This document shows positions 17,339 to 26,768 of a stretch of 39,622 nucleotides of DNA, one piece after another. Made by a program: the position numbers and the translations under genes. Source of the DNA: an uncultured Puniceicoccaceae bacterium (GTDB taxonomy: Bacteria; Verrucomicrobiota; Verrucomicrobiia; Opitutales; Coraliomargaritaceae); assembly GCA_913044165.1 (NCBI GenBank), contig CAJWMY010000008.1:1-39622 (forward strand), given 5' to 3'. Within the stretch, counting starts at the first letter, position 1. Every line of letters begins with the position of its first letter. Under the pieces are notes generated by a model. That model did not search any database. It saw nothing but the letters and a program-made list of their open reading frames with translations, and was not told where the DNA came from.

Positions 17339-17989
17339 ATGAAAACTACAAAATACACATACACAATAATAAGCATATTCATTGGCCTAGCTTTTGCTAC
17401 CCAATCTTATGCATTAACACTAAATCCAATCGCAGATTCGGATGTCTACCATTACTATGGAAGCGTCGATTCTACTCCTGAAACATTAGGAGTTTCATAT
17501 GCGGCCTTTGGTGAAAGCGACCATAGTCAAACTTCAGCTATTAAGTTTGATTTATCTGGCGTATCACCAGGCTCATTTGCAACTGCTACCCTAAGACTCA
17601 ATGCATTACCATTCACTCCTGGATTCGCTAGTTTCTCAACTGGTGCAGGAATGAATATTGGCATGTCTGCAAATGAATGGGTAAGTTCAGGCTTAACAAC
17701 CGCCACTGCAGATGATGCTGTAGTGATGGGTGCACCACTACAGGTGTTTAGCGAAAGTGGCTGGGTAAATTATGATATTACCTCCATTGTAAATGCTCAG
17801 GCTTCAAACCCATTTGCAAACAATGGATTGATATTGTCTGCATTACCTGGCGCAAGCTACCAGTTCGCTTCTAGCGAAACTGATTTCGCCCCACAGCTTG
17901 TGCTTGCAGCCATTCCTGAACCATCTACATATGCCTTAATTTTAGGATTATGTAGCTTAGGTTTTCTTGCCTTAAAAAGAAAAAAGTGA
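17339..17989 (+). CDS. PEP-CTERM-anchored DNRLRE-type protein, candidate surface heme-capture protein
   Basis: A 216-residue exported protein. The signal peptide covers about residues 1-25 (ending SYA). One DNRLRE/CBM96-like beta-sandwich follows, with IKFDLSGV near 68-75, ATLRLNALP and WVNYDITSIV. A PEP-CTERM tail closes it: IPEPSTYALILGL, a hydrophobic helix, then KRKK. Exosortase normally processes such tails; none is encoded here. Residues 34-66 are rich in Tyr and His (DSDVYHYYG, TLGVSY, SDHSQTS) and recur in the next protein. It lies 18 bases after the heme receptor gene, ahead of the heme transporter genes. The domain call is moderate. A heme-binding role is inferred only from operon position and these residues. 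Confidence 0.8.
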   Translation: MKTTKYTYTIISIFIGLAFATQSYALTLNPIADSDVYHYYGSVDSTPETLGVSYAAFGESDHSQTSAIKFDLSGVSPGSFATATLRLNALPFTPGFASFSTGAGMNIGMSANEWVSSGLTTATADDAVVMGAPLQVFSESGWVNYDITSIVNAQASNPFANNGLILSALPGASYQFASSETDFAPQLVLAAIPEPSTYALILGLCSLGFLALKRKK

Positions 17990-18015
17990 TCTACTAGGTC
18001 ATTAATGAACATAAT

Positions 18016-18048
18016 TGCTTCCTGTCTAAATAATATAGGCAGGAAGCA
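18016..18048 (+). terminator. Intercistronic hairpin, possible attenuator in the heme operon
   Basis: The arms TGCTTCCTG-t-CTA and TAG-g-CAGGAAGCA form a strong stem with one mismatch and a 7-base loop. TATTTTCT follows, which is only moderately T-rich. It lies between the PEP-CTERM gene and the second DNRLRE gene. It is more likely a partial terminator or an mRNA-stabilising end than a full stop, since the downstream genes have no other clear promoter. Confidence 0.65.
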
Positions 18049-18060
18049 TATTTTCTAAAT

Positions 18061-18921
18061 ATGAAGATTTTAAAACTATCCTTATTTATAATTATTTCTT
18101 TAAACGTTAATTCAGAAACTATCCTATATCCAACTTTTGATTCAGACGTTTATCACTTCTTAGGTAGAACAACCTCTACCACTAACACACTTGGAGTTTC
18201 TTACGGAGTATCTACATATAATGGTTATCCATCAGACCATAGCCAAACTTCATTAATAGTTTTCGATACAACAAGCTTTACTAACCCAATACAGTCTGCA
18301 TCACTAAGCTTATACAACCTTCCTATTGTACCTGGTGGATATGCATCTTTTAGCCCGGGTGCTATTAATCTTCATGAACAAGGGAAAGCCCACGAAGGAG
18401 CCTCATTTTACGGAGTTTACTATGATATTGTTTTAAGTGATTTTCAACAAGGTGATTTAATTCAAACTTTTCAAGTTACAGATGAAGGGTCATGGATTGA
18501 TTTAGATGTAACTGATACAGTAAATAAATGGATATCTAGCCCTGAAAATAATCATGGATTTCTTTTAGTGCCTCTATCCGATAATCCGTTCACTGAAGAA
18601 GAAAATGATTCTGTTGGAGCAAATTTTGCATCTACTGAAAACCTAGAAAATATCCCTCAGCTAAGCATTACGAATCAACCACTAGAACTCATATGCCAAA
18701 GTTATAATAAAATTCAGCATGCTAATATTTCCCCTAATGAAAATATATCGTACCAATGGTCAATAGATTTACAAAATTGGAATAATGAAACAGATGTTGA
18801 ATCTGATATACTTTTAAGCTTTGAAGAAAATGAAAACGAGAGTTCTAACTCCACAGAAATTACTGTAATCTTTGATGGAAACATTCCTAATGCACTTTAT
18901 TATCGTGCTGTTATTGATTAA
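18061..18921 (+). CDS. DNRLRE-type exported protein without anchor, paralogue of the PEP-CTERM protein
   Basis: A 286-residue protein with a signal peptide (about residues 1-18, ending VNS). The N-terminal domain matches the previous protein in order: DSDVYHFLG, TLGVSYG, SDHSQTS, then IVFDTTSF, ASLSLYNLP, SWIDLDVTDTVNKW and HGFLLVPL. After about residue 200 it diverges: no PEP-CTERM tail, but a segment with YQWSIDLQNW that resembles a C-terminal domain common in verrucomicrobial secreted proteins, ending YYRAVID. It lies 71 bases after its paralogue, and hmuT starts 3 bases past its stop, implying translational linkage to heme uptake. If it binds heme, it would be a soluble partner. Function is unproven. 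Confidence 0.75.
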   Translation: MKILKLSLFIIISLNVNSETILYPTFDSDVYHFLGRTTSTTNTLGVSYGVSTYNGYPSDHSQTSLIVFDTTSFTNPIQSASLSLYNLPIVPGGYASFSPGAINLHEQGKAHEGASFYGVYYDIVLSDFQQGDLIQTFQVTDEGSWIDLDVTDTVNKWISSPENNHGFLLVPLSDNPFTEEENDSVGANFASTENLENIPQLSITNQPLELICQSYNKIQHANISPNENISYQWSIDLQNWNNETDVESDILLSFEENENESSNSTEITVIFDGNIPNALYYRAVID

Positions 18922-18924
18922 TTT

Positions 18925-19773
18925 ATGTTCAGCCTTAAAACATTTAAATATATCTTATTAATAGCCTGCTTGATTTTCCAATCTTATGCATTTGCAGATA
19001 GATTAATTACAATTGGTTCAACATCTACTGAGCTTGTTTTTGCTCTAGGTTTAGGAGAAAAAGTTGTTGCTGTTGACCAATCAAGCTTGAACCCCCCTGA
19101 GGCTAGAAAGCTTCCCCAGGTAGGATATATTCGAATGATATCTCCCGAAGGAATACTTGCTCTAGATCCAACACATATAATAACTGGCAATGAAATAGGC
19201 CCTAAAGCAACACTTGATAAATTAAAAAAAACAGGGATTCCAATAACAATAGTCCAAACACCCAATTCAATAGATGAATTGATCGATCAAATTAAATTCC
19301 TTTCAAAAGATCTTAAAGTAGCTGAGAAAGGAGAAAAGATTACACTAAATATCCTAAACGATTATCAAAAGATTCAATTTCCTGAAAAAGCTGCTAAAGT
19401 AATTTTTCTAATGCATCACCCTTTTACTCAAACAGGATTAAATGCAGCTGGAAAACATACAAAAGCAGATAAAATCATTAAACTTGCCGGTGGTGAAAAC
19501 CTTATTAAAGAGCATAGTGGATATAGAAGTATATCAAAAGAAACTTTATTTGAAATTAATCCAGAAATTATCCTTGTTGGCGTTCCAGAAAATCTTACAA
19601 CTAACAAAGAGGAAATAATGAAAATATTATTCGAAGATAGAATTTTCGATAAAGTCCCTGCTATTAAAAATAATAATGTTTTACTACTACCACTTTCTAA
19701 AACACTTAGCTTTAGCCACACAATAACTGAAACAATCAGCAAGCTAACCGAAGCTTTTTCAAGCGTTCCGTGA
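18925..19773 (+). CDS. hmuT: Periplasmic heme-binding protein of heme ABC importer
   Basis: A 282-residue substrate-binding protein of the cobalamin/heme/siderophore class (fold with two lobes and a helical backbone). A signal peptide ends near residue 24 (QSYAFA). The N-lobe begins RLITIGSTSTELVFALGLG. The segment KLPQVGYIRMISPEGILAL corresponds to the region holding the heme-ligand Tyr in ShuT/HmuT, here Tyr68. It would hand heme to HmuUV. The start is 3 bases after the preceding stop. The family is strong; the heme specificity is supported by Tyr68 and the neighbours. Confidence 0.9.
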   Translation: MFSLKTFKYILLIACLIFQSYAFADRLITIGSTSTELVFALGLGEKVVAVDQSSLNPPEARKLPQVGYIRMISPEGILALDPTHIITGNEIGPKATLDKLKKTGIPITIVQTPNSIDELIDQIKFLSKDLKVAEKGEKITLNILNDYQKIQFPEKAAKVIFLMHHPFTQTGLNAAGKHTKADKIIKLAGGENLIKEHSGYRSISKETLFEINPEIILVGVPENLTTNKEEIMKILFEDRIFDKVPAIKNNNVLLLPLSKTLSFSHTITETISKLTEAFSSVP

Positions 19774-19788
19774 ATTTAAGCCCATAAA

Positions 19789-20808
19789 ATGAATAAAAAG
19801 ATATTTATATTAACTTCAGTAATTTTATTAGTATCTTTTTATTTAAACATTTCTTTTGGGGATGCTTCCATAGGAATAAATAAAATTCTACTTTCTCTCT
19901 TTGGAATTGATTTTAACATCCCTGAAGTATCAAAATTCATATTCTACGAGATCAGATTACCTCGGGTAATTATAGCATTTATAGTAGGAAGTATACTTGC
20001 TCTATCCGGCACAATCATGCAGGCAATATTCAGAAATCCACTTGCAGATCCAGGGCTAATAGGCGTATCATCTGGTGGTGCAGTAGGAGCAATTTTATTT
20101 ATAATCTCAGCCAATTACCTAAATGCCCATACCTTTATGTGGCTTCAAGATTCTGGAATGATTATATTCCCTATGATAGGAGCGATGGCTACCACTTTTC
20201 TTGTATATAAATTATCTCAAAGTAACGGAAAAACAAATGTGGCGGTAATGCTTCTTACTGGATTAGCTATCAATGCAATAGCAGGCACGATTATAGGTTA
20301 TGCAACATATTTCTCTACCGATGATCAGCTAAGAAGTTTTACCTTTTGGTCCCTAGGCTCATTAGGAAGAGCTGATTGGGGTCTCGTTCAAGTTTTATTT
20401 CCTCTTACAGTAATTGCTATAATTTATAAAATATCATTGAGAAGAGAATTAAATCTAATGCTATTAGGCGAAAGAGAGGCTCTCTATTTAGGTGTAAATA
20501 TTGAAAAAACAAAAAGAAATTTAATTATAGTAACATCAAGCATTGTAGGTCTTACTGTATCCATTTGTGGCATGATTGGCTTTATCGGATTGATAACCCC
20601 TCATATATGTAGGCTAATATTTGGCCCCAATCACAATCTGTTATTACCATTATCTGGTATGGTAGGAGGTATTATTCTTGTAAATGCAGATCTTGTATCA
20701 AGAATATCGATTCCATATTCAGAGCTACCTATAGGGATTGTTACCTCTTTAATAGGAGCGCCATTTTTCCTTTATCTTATAATAAAAACCAAAAAAGTAC
20801 TTTTTTAA
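19789..20808 (+). CDS. hmuU: Heme ABC importer permease (FecCD family)
   Basis: A 339-residue inner-membrane permease with about ten hydrophobic helices. It has FecCD landmarks: RLPRVIIAFIVGSILALSG, then MQAIFRNPLADPGLIGVSSG, then FWSLGSLGRADWG, and near the end the cytoplasmic LITPHICRLIFGPNH loop that couples to the ATPase. It would work as a dimer with HmuV. Length matches BtuC/HmuU (about 330). It starts 16 bases after hmuT, and hmuV follows after 3 bases. Confidence 0.93.
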   Translation: MNKKIFILTSVILLVSFYLNISFGDASIGINKILLSLFGIDFNIPEVSKFIFYEIRLPRVIIAFIVGSILALSGTIMQAIFRNPLADPGLIGVSSGGAVGAILFIISANYLNAHTFMWLQDSGMIIFPMIGAMATTFLVYKLSQSNGKTNVAVMLLTGLAINAIAGTIIGYATYFSTDDQLRSFTFWSLGSLGRADWGLVQVLFPLTVIAIIYKISLRRELNLMLLGEREALYLGVNIEKTKRNLIIVTSSIVGLTVSICGMIGFIGLITPHICRLIFGPNHNLLLPLSGMVGGIILVNADLVSRISIPYSELPIGIVTSLIGAPFFLYLIIKTKKVLF

Positions 20809-20811
20809 TAT

Positions 20812-21597
20812 ATGTTAGAAGTTGATGACCTAACAGTTAAATTTGGCAAAATAAAAATATTAGATCAAATCTCCTTCAAATTAAATGCTGGAGAATTTAC
20901 AAGTATAGTAGGCCCAAACGCTAGCGGGAAATCTACACTAATAAAAGCAATTAACGACGAAGTGAAATTATCAGGAGGTAAAATCATATTAAATGGTAGG
21001 GACATAAATGAGTACAGAAAGAACCCTCAGTCTATATCTAAATGGAGAGCTGTTCTCCCTCAAAAATCTAGTTTAAATTTTAATTTCAAGGTTCTAGATG
21101 TTATTAAAATGGGAAGAAACCCATATTATAATATAAAGTCTGAAAAAGAAAACGAATCTATAGCCATTAAATACTTAGAAGAATTAGAGCTATCTAATTT
21201 AAAAGAAAGGTCATTTTTGTATTTATCAGGAGGAGAACAACAGCGAGTTCAATTTGCTAGGATATTAGCACAAATGCATGAATCTTTTATCAGTGAAAAT
21301 CCTAGCGTGATATTTCTTGATGAGCCAACTTCTAATCTAGACATTAAGCACCAAATACAAATACTTAAGATACTTAAAAAACTTAAAGGCAACAATCTCT
21401 CTGTAGTTATTGTTATTCACGATCTTGAACAAGCATTAAATTTCTCTGATAAAATCATACTACTTAATAATGGAAGACTGGTTTCCTGCGGTAACCCTAA
21501 AACTGTTCTGTCAAATAAGCTAATCAAAAATACTTTTGGCATAGATAATGAATGGCTAGCCGATGGAGATAAGAAATTCCTTAAAATCAATTACTAA
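20812..21597 (+). CDS. hmuV: Heme ABC importer ATP-binding protein
   Basis: A 261-residue cytoplasmic ATPase. Walker A is GPNASGKST (residues 34-42), the signature is LSGGEQQR, Walker B is VIFLDEP with the D-loop TSNLD, and the switch His is in VVIVIHDLEQAL. Length and order are those of HmuV/FecE proteins. It powers heme import with HmuU. Confidence 0.93.
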   Translation: MLEVDDLTVKFGKIKILDQISFKLNAGEFTSIVGPNASGKSTLIKAINDEVKLSGGKIILNGRDINEYRKNPQSISKWRAVLPQKSSLNFNFKVLDVIKMGRNPYYNIKSEKENESIAIKYLEELELSNLKERSFLYLSGGEQQRVQFARILAQMHESFISENPSVIFLDEPTSNLDIKHQIQILKILKKLKGNNLSVVIVIHDLEQALNFSDKIILLNNGRLVSCGNPKTVLSNKLIKNTFGIDNEWLADGDKKFLKINY

Positions 21598-21606
21598 ATT
21601 ATTATA

Positions 21607-22416
21607 ATGAAAAATATACTTAAAGAAGCAAATGAGGAATATTTATCCCTATTATCATCTTTCAAATCAGTTGAAATTGCTACGATCAATAAAAATGGCA
21701 CCCCAGAAGTTAGCTACTCTCCAGCTATAGTAGATAAAGAAAAAAATTTTTATATTTATGTAAGCGAACTATCCAAACATACAGAAAACTTTTTAAACTC
21801 TAAAAAAGCTTCTGTAATGTTGATAGAAGACAATGCAATAGCCGACTCAGTATTCGCTAGAAAAAGAATAACATTTGATTGCGAGTCATCAGAAATTGAA
21901 CGCTCTAACAATGATTGGGGTAATCTTTTCGATAGGTTTGAAGAAAAGTTTGGATCTTTAATGAAACAGCTTAAGAAAATGACTGACTTCCATTTAATAA
22001 AACTATCTCCCCTAAACGGAAGGTTAGTTTATGGATTTGGTAAGGCATTCGATATTAAAGGGGAAAACTTGGATGAAGTTACTCACTTGAAGGGATTTGG
22101 GAATAAAGGACACAAAATGGAAAAATCAACGGATGAAGATGAAAAACTTAGTGATGATGATATAAAACGAATTATCAACCACATGAATGAGGACCATGAA
22201 GATTCCATAATCGATTACCTAAGATATTACGGAAAATTAGAAAATTGTACCTCGGCTAGTATAGTCAAAATGGATAGTCTCTCTATGGAAATAGAATACT
22301 CTAACGAAGTTGATCATAATAAAATTACACAAATTAAATTTGATCATGAAATATCGAGTGCCCACGATGCCCATATGACAATGGTTAAAATGGCTAAAAC
22401 TGCCAAATTAAATTAA
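21607..22416 (+). CDS. hugZ: HugZ/HutZ-type heme oxygenase (split-barrel fold)
   Basis: A 269-residue cytoplasmic protein. Residues about 8-150 form a flavin-reductase-like split barrel (VEIATINKNGTPEVSYSPAI, then FYIYVSELSKHTENF). Residues about 185-265 form a DUF2470 domain (IINHMNEDHEDSIIDYLRYY). This is the arrangement of HugZ and HutZ, which degrade imported heme to release iron. The C-terminal HDAHMTMVKMAK segment holds His residues of the kind that ligate heme in HugZ. Position as the last gene of the heme operon fits. Its stop codon overlaps the stop of the convergent protease gene. Confidence 0.88.
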   Translation: MKNILKEANEEYLSLLSSFKSVEIATINKNGTPEVSYSPAIVDKEKNFYIYVSELSKHTENFLNSKKASVMLIEDNAIADSVFARKRITFDCESSEIERSNNDWGNLFDRFEEKFGSLMKQLKKMTDFHLIKLSPLNGRLVYGFGKAFDIKGENLDEVTHLKGFGNKGHKMEKSTDEDEKLSDDDIKRIINHMNEDHEDSIIDYLRYYGKLENCTSASIVKMDSLSMEIEYSNEVDHNKITQIKFDHEISSAHDAHMTMVKMAKTAKLN

Positions 22417-23681
22417 TCTTCATTTAATGCACTCTCTCTTTCTACTATTGTAGGATGAGAATAATAAAAGGTACTGTAAATTGGATGAGGAATAAGATTA
22501 CTTAGATTTTCTTTATATAGTTTTCTGAGAGCTGATTTTAATGAAACAGGGGAACCTATTGCACTTTTAGCAAAAGAATCAGCTTCATATTCATGCTTTC
22601 TCGACCAAAGACTATCCAAAGGAGAAAACCAAAAGGTAAAGAGACCACCAAATAGTGATAATAGTAAAAAAGCCGGCACAAATGGGGGTACAATATTGAA
22701 TGAATTAATCATTTCTGGAGAAAATCCAAGGTCTATAAATAGAGATTCGCTCTGTATTAACCATGCAATAAACGCGAACATCAGGAAACTAGATATAGCT
22801 GAAAATGCTAAGCGTTTCGGAATATGTCCGCATTTATAATGCCCTATCTCATGGGCTAGCACTGCTTCAATTTCATTAATTTCCATTTGATCAATCAATG
22901 TATCATAGAGAACTATTCTCCTGAAACTACCAAAACCAGTAAAAAAGGCATTTGAATGGCCTGACCTCTTACTTCCGTCCATCACTAAAATTGTTTTAGA
23001 CTGAAATCCACAGCGGTTCCCTAATTCTAAAAGACGATCTTTTAATTCCCCGGATTCCATGGGCTCTAACTTATTAAATAGAGGCATAATATACATGGGA
23101 TAAATCACTATCATTAGAATTTGAAAGCCCCAAAAAAATAAAAACGCCCAAATCCACCATAAATTCCCCATCTGATTAACAATCCACATTAAAGCCATAA
23201 AAAGTGGAGTGCCAATTATTATCGCTAACGTAAAACCTTTAAATTGATCTGTAATCCATAATTTCAATGTGCTCTTATTAAAACCAAATGCCTCCTCAAT
23301 TTTAAATGTACTCCACCAACTGAAGGGAAGACTTGGAAGTCCAAATAAAGATACGCTAATAATAAAAACTAGGGACTGCCCTAGGTATCCTTGACCAAAA
23401 TAATTCGTTAAAACTTCATACAGCCAGGGTATTAATGAAAAAATAAGAACTAAACATAAAATTGCCGAATCATAGATTGAACTGATACAAGAGAACGTAG
23501 ACTTAGTTCTAGTATAATTTACAGATTTAACAAAAGTATCATTATCCATAATGCCTTCTACCGTAAGAGGAAGGTCCTTACTATTCTTAGATAAATAATT
23601 AAGATTAAGACATTCCAAAGATAGAAAGGCAGATGCCTTTAAAACCAAAAAAAATAAAAGTATAAAAACGATATCTGCCAT
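22413..23681 (-). CDS. M48-family membrane metalloprotease (Ste24/CAAX protease-like)
   Basis: A 422-residue integral membrane zinc protease. It has about seven hydrophobic helices, the zinc motif HEIGH at 277-281 (LAHEIGHYKCGH) and the third ligand Glu in the later HEYEADSFA. The CAAX-protease segment FGFNKSTLKLWITDQFKG is typical of Ste24. In bacteria these enzymes act on membrane or exported proteins; the substrate here is unknown. Its stop overlaps the hugZ stop by 4 bases. Its start is 95 bases past the GspF stop on the same strand. Confidence 0.9.
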   Translation of the reverse strand: MADIVFILLFFLVLKASAFLSLECLNLNYLSKNSKDLPLTVEGIMDNDTFVKSVNYTRTKSTFSCISSIYDSAILCLVLIFSLIPWLYEVLTNYFGQGYLGQSLVFIISVSLFGLPSLPFSWWSTFKIEEAFGFNKSTLKLWITDQFKGFTLAIIIGTPLFMALMWIVNQMGNLWWIWAFLFFWGFQILMIVIYPMYIMPLFNKLEPMESGELKDRLLELGNRCGFQSKTILVMDGSKRSGHSNAFFTGFGSFRRIVLYDTLIDQMEINEIEAVLAHEIGHYKCGHIPKRLAFSAISSFLMFAFIAWLIQSESLFIDLGFSPEMINSFNIVPPFVPAFLLLSLFGGLFTFWFSPLDSLWSRKHEYEADSFAKSAIGSPVSLKSALRKLYKENLSNLIPHPIYSTFYYSHPTIVERESALNED

Positions 23682-23776
23682 ATTAGAAAGAGAATTAATA
23701 GTTAACTAAAAACTGTTCCTAAACAATAATTAATTCTTAAATAATTTAGTATATACTAAAACTAGAAAAATAGAAA

Positions 23777-25030
23777 TTAGCCAGTTAACTGCTTAATAAT
23801 TTCAACAATCGGAAGGAAAAGTGCTATTACAATAAAGCCAACAGCTAGCGCTAAAAAAACAATCATTATAGGCTCAATAATTGAGGTGATTCCTGCTACA
23901 GCATTATCTATATCCTCATCGTAGTTATCGGCAATACGGTTTAGCATCTTATCTAATTCTCCAGTTTCTTCTCCAACATCAACCATACTAGTAACCATGT
24001 TGGGGAATACTGATTCTAATTCCATTGGCTTGGATAAAGATTGTCCATCACGAACTTTATCGTGAATTTTACTTAATGCGCTAGAATAATAATAATTACT
24101 AGTAATGTCTTTTGTAATATTTATTGCTTGTAGAATTGGTACTCCACTCGAAAGAAGTGTGCCAAAAGTTCTAGTGATCCTTGCTATATTAACTTTTCTA
24201 ACTAAGTCTCCAACCTTAGGCATATTAATAGCACACCAATTGAATATCTTCGATCCGAATTGAGATTTTAAAAATAGCTTAAAGGTAAAAAATAAAGAAC
24301 CAACAATAATCAACGATATGATAATTTGCTCTTGAAGAAAATTACTAATATTAATGACCAATTGTGTAGGAGCAGGTAATGCAGCACCATCTAACATATC
24401 ATCAAAGATAGTTTGGAATTTAGGAACTACTACCACCATTAACATAACAACAATAGCTATGGCTACACTAACAACTACAAAAGGATATACCATAGCTGAT
24501 TGAACTTTTTTCTTTGTTTTAAGGGCTTTCTCTTTAAAGCCAGATAGCCTAGCTAAAACTAATTCTAAAACTCCACCAGCTTCACCTGCTTTAATCATAT
24601 TGATATATAATCGATCAAAAACTTTTGGATGCTGAGACAAGCCATCAGAAAAAGAACTACCTGACTTAACTGTTTCAGACAATTTTTCTAAAACAAGCTT
24701 AAAGCGCTTATTTGGCTCTTGGCGCGTCATCACTTCTAACGAACGCAATAAAGGAAGTCCTGCCTCAAGAAGCGTTGCAAGCTGGCGAGTGAATACCGTG
24801 AGTTCCTCTTCCTTTATAATATTCCCGAAGGTAAAGCCAGAAGATACTTTTGTGCCTCTAGATTTTTTCTTTGAAAGCTTCCCGCTTGATGATGAAACTG
24901 CAGAGAGGCTCATTACAATATCTCCTGAAGCAGATAGTCTAGATTTAGCATCTGAAGCTGAGCTAGCTTCAATCGAGCCTGACTTATTTTTACCGCTTTT
25001 AGTAATTATTTTGTAATTAAATTTTGGCAT
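23777..25030 (-). CDS. Type II secretion / type IV pilus inner-membrane protein (GspF/PilC family)
   Basis: A 417-residue platform protein. An N-terminal linker (residues 1-65) has a Ser/Ala/Lys-rich stretch. Two repeated cytoplasmic T2SSF domains follow, the first starting near [20 protein letters not shown] and the second near [19 protein letters not shown], with hydrophobic helices near 180-200 and 235-250 and at the C-terminus. It anchors the assembly ATPase and pseudopilin machinery in the inner membrane. It starts 14 bases after the second GspE gene stop. Pilus versus secretion use cannot be decided here, as no pilins or secretin are nearby. Confidence 0.92.
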   Translation of the reverse strand: MPKFNYKIITKSGKNKSGSIEASSASDAKSRLSASGDIVMSLSAVSSSSGKLSKKKSRGTKVSSGFTFGNIIKEEELTVFTRQLATLLEAGLPLLRSLEVMTRQEPNKRFKLVLEKLSETVKSGSSFSDGLSQHPKVFDRLYINMIKAGEAGGVLELVLARLSGFKEKALKTKKKVQSAMVYPFVVVSVAIAIVVMLMVVVVPKFQTIFDDMLDGAALPAPTQLVINISNFLQEQIIISLIIVGSLFFTFKLFLKSQFGSKIFNWCAINMPKVGDLVRKVNIARITRTFGTLLSSGVPILQAINITKDITSNYYYSSALSKIHDKVRDGQSLSKPMELESVFPNMVTSMVDVGEETGELDKMLNRIADNYDEDIDNAVAGITSIIEPIMIVFLALAVGFIVIALFLPIVEIIKQLTG

Positions 25031-25044
25031 AAGGGGAATAAGAT

Positions 25045-26733
25045 TTAAGTATACTTTAATACCTCCTCAATTGTTGTATTTCCGTCAAAAATAGCTCTCA
25101 GTCCATCATCTCTAAGGCCACGCATTCCTTGTTCTAAAGCTTTTTGACGAATTTGTAATGTTGGTGCTTTTTGATTAATTAGTTCACGAATACCATCAGA
25201 TGCCATAACCATCTCAAATAAACCTATTCTTCCCTTATAGCCAGTTTTACTACATTCTTCACAACCTTCTCCGTAATAGAAATTTTTGTCTGCAATTTTC
25301 ATTGGGTCAACATCAAGCATATCTATAATTTCCTGGGATGGCTCATAGGCACATTTACATTTGCTGCAAATTCTGCGAACTAATCTTTGAGCAAGGATTG
25401 CTTCTAAAGAAGCTGAAATCAAGAAAGGCTCTAAGCCCATATCTATTAGACGAGTAACGGCACCTGGAGCATCATTAGTATGCAAGGTACTCAAAACAAC
25501 GTGGCCTGTAAGAGATGCTTGAACCGCTATCTGTGCAGTTTCAATATCACGAATTTCTCCAACCATTATCTTATCAGGGTCTTGTCGTAAAAAAGACCTT
25601 AAAGCACTTGAGAAATCAAGACCAACCTGATGATTCACTGCTACCTGCATTATACCATCAATTTCATACTCTACTGGATCTTCGGCTGTTAATATTTTTG
25701 TTTCAACTTTATTAACTTCTCTAAGCGCACTATATAAAGTGGTAGTTTTACCAGATCCTGTAGGTCCAGTAACAACAAAAATCCCATTAGGTCGAGCAAC
25801 TAAATCTCTTATACATTGAAGAATATCTGATGGTAAACTTAAAGCATCAAGATCAAGATTAACTACTGATTTATCCAAAACACGGAGTACTACACTTTCT
25901 CCGTATGCAGTTGGCAAAGTTGATACACGCAAGTCGACTGGCCTTCCTGCTATTGTCATCTTTATACGGCCATCTTGGGGAACCCTTGTTTCAGAAATAT
26001 TCATACTCGATAAAACTTTTATGCGAGAAATAACTGGTACCGCCAGATTTTTTGGCGGAGGGGCCATTTCATATAAAGCTCCGTCAATACGATAGCGTAT
26101 TCGAAAAACATCTTCATATGGCTCAAAATGAACATCGGATGCTTTATCTTTAATTGCTTGCTGAAGAACTAAATTCACAAATCGAACAATTGGAGTCTGA
26201 TTAGCAAGATCTGACAATTCATTATCTGAAAGATCTTTTTCTTTAACATTAAATGAACCGCCAATTTCACCTAACAATTCCCCTACTGATGAATTTTCAT
26301 CTTCATATGTTGATTCGAGTAATTTCTGAACCTTTTCCGGATCCGCAACTTTAAGAATTACATCTTTCTTAAGGCTAAAAGTAAGGTCATCTATAATCTG
26401 ACCATTGAAAGGATCAAGGGCATATAAGACTATACTTTTATCATTAATTTGATTTGGAACTACTCCGTACATAAGAGCAACAGATGGCTTTAGTATTTTT
26501 GCTAACTCAGAATCAACAAACTCTGGTATTAATGGCTCGTAATCAGAGTCCAAGTAATCAGCTACCATACCAAAAAGATCTTCCCTATTAAGGTATCCGG
26601 AATCAATGACGGCATTAGCTAACGATTTTCCAGACTGAATAAAAGATTCATTTAATTCAGCCAACTGCATCGGGGTAATATCCGCAGCCTTTTTCAAAAT
26701 TTCGTATATAGAATCGTTATGGTCTTCAAACAT
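25045..26733 (-). CDS. GspE/PilB-family assembly ATPase (second copy)
   Basis: A 562-residue hexameric ATPase. An N-terminal MshEN-like domain (about 30-140) is followed by a linker and by the N2 domain with [10 protein letters not shown]. Walker A is [10 protein letters not shown] (323-332), with an Asp box AEDPVEYE, a Walker-B region [14 protein letters not shown] and a His box TLHTND. Zinc-type cysteines CSKCKC and CEEC follow. All motor motifs are intact. It is encoded between its paralogue and the GspF gene, with gaps of 35 and 14 bases. It drives pilus or pseudopilus assembly. Confidence 0.93.
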   Translation of the reverse strand: MFEDHNDSIYEILKKAADITPMQLAELNESFIQSGKSLANAVIDSGYLNREDLFGMVADYLDSDYEPLIPEFVDSELAKILKPSVALMYGVVPNQINDKSIVLYALDPFNGQIIDDLTFSLKKDVILKVADPEKVQKLLESTYEDENSSVGELLGEIGGSFNVKEKDLSDNELSDLANQTPIVRFVNLVLQQAIKDKASDVHFEPYEDVFRIRYRIDGALYEMAPPPKNLAVPVISRIKVLSSMNISETRVPQDGRIKMTIAGRPVDLRVSTLPTAYGESVVLRVLDKSVVNLDLDALSLPSDILQCIRDLVARPNGIFVVTGPTGSGKTTTLYSALREVNKVETKILTAEDPVEYEIDGIMQVAVNHQVGLDFSSALRSFLRQDPDKIMVGEIRDIETAQIAVQASLTGHVVLSTLHTNDAPGAVTRLIDMGLEPFLISASLEAILAQRLVRRICSKCKCAYEPSQEIIDMLDVDPMKIADKNFYYGEGCEECSKTGYKGRIGLFEMVMASDGIRELINQKAPTLQIRQKALEQGMRGLRDDGLRAIFDGNTTIEEVLKYT

Positions 26734-26768
26734 CTTTTATCGTGTTAAAATTAAATAGCTTTAGTAAT

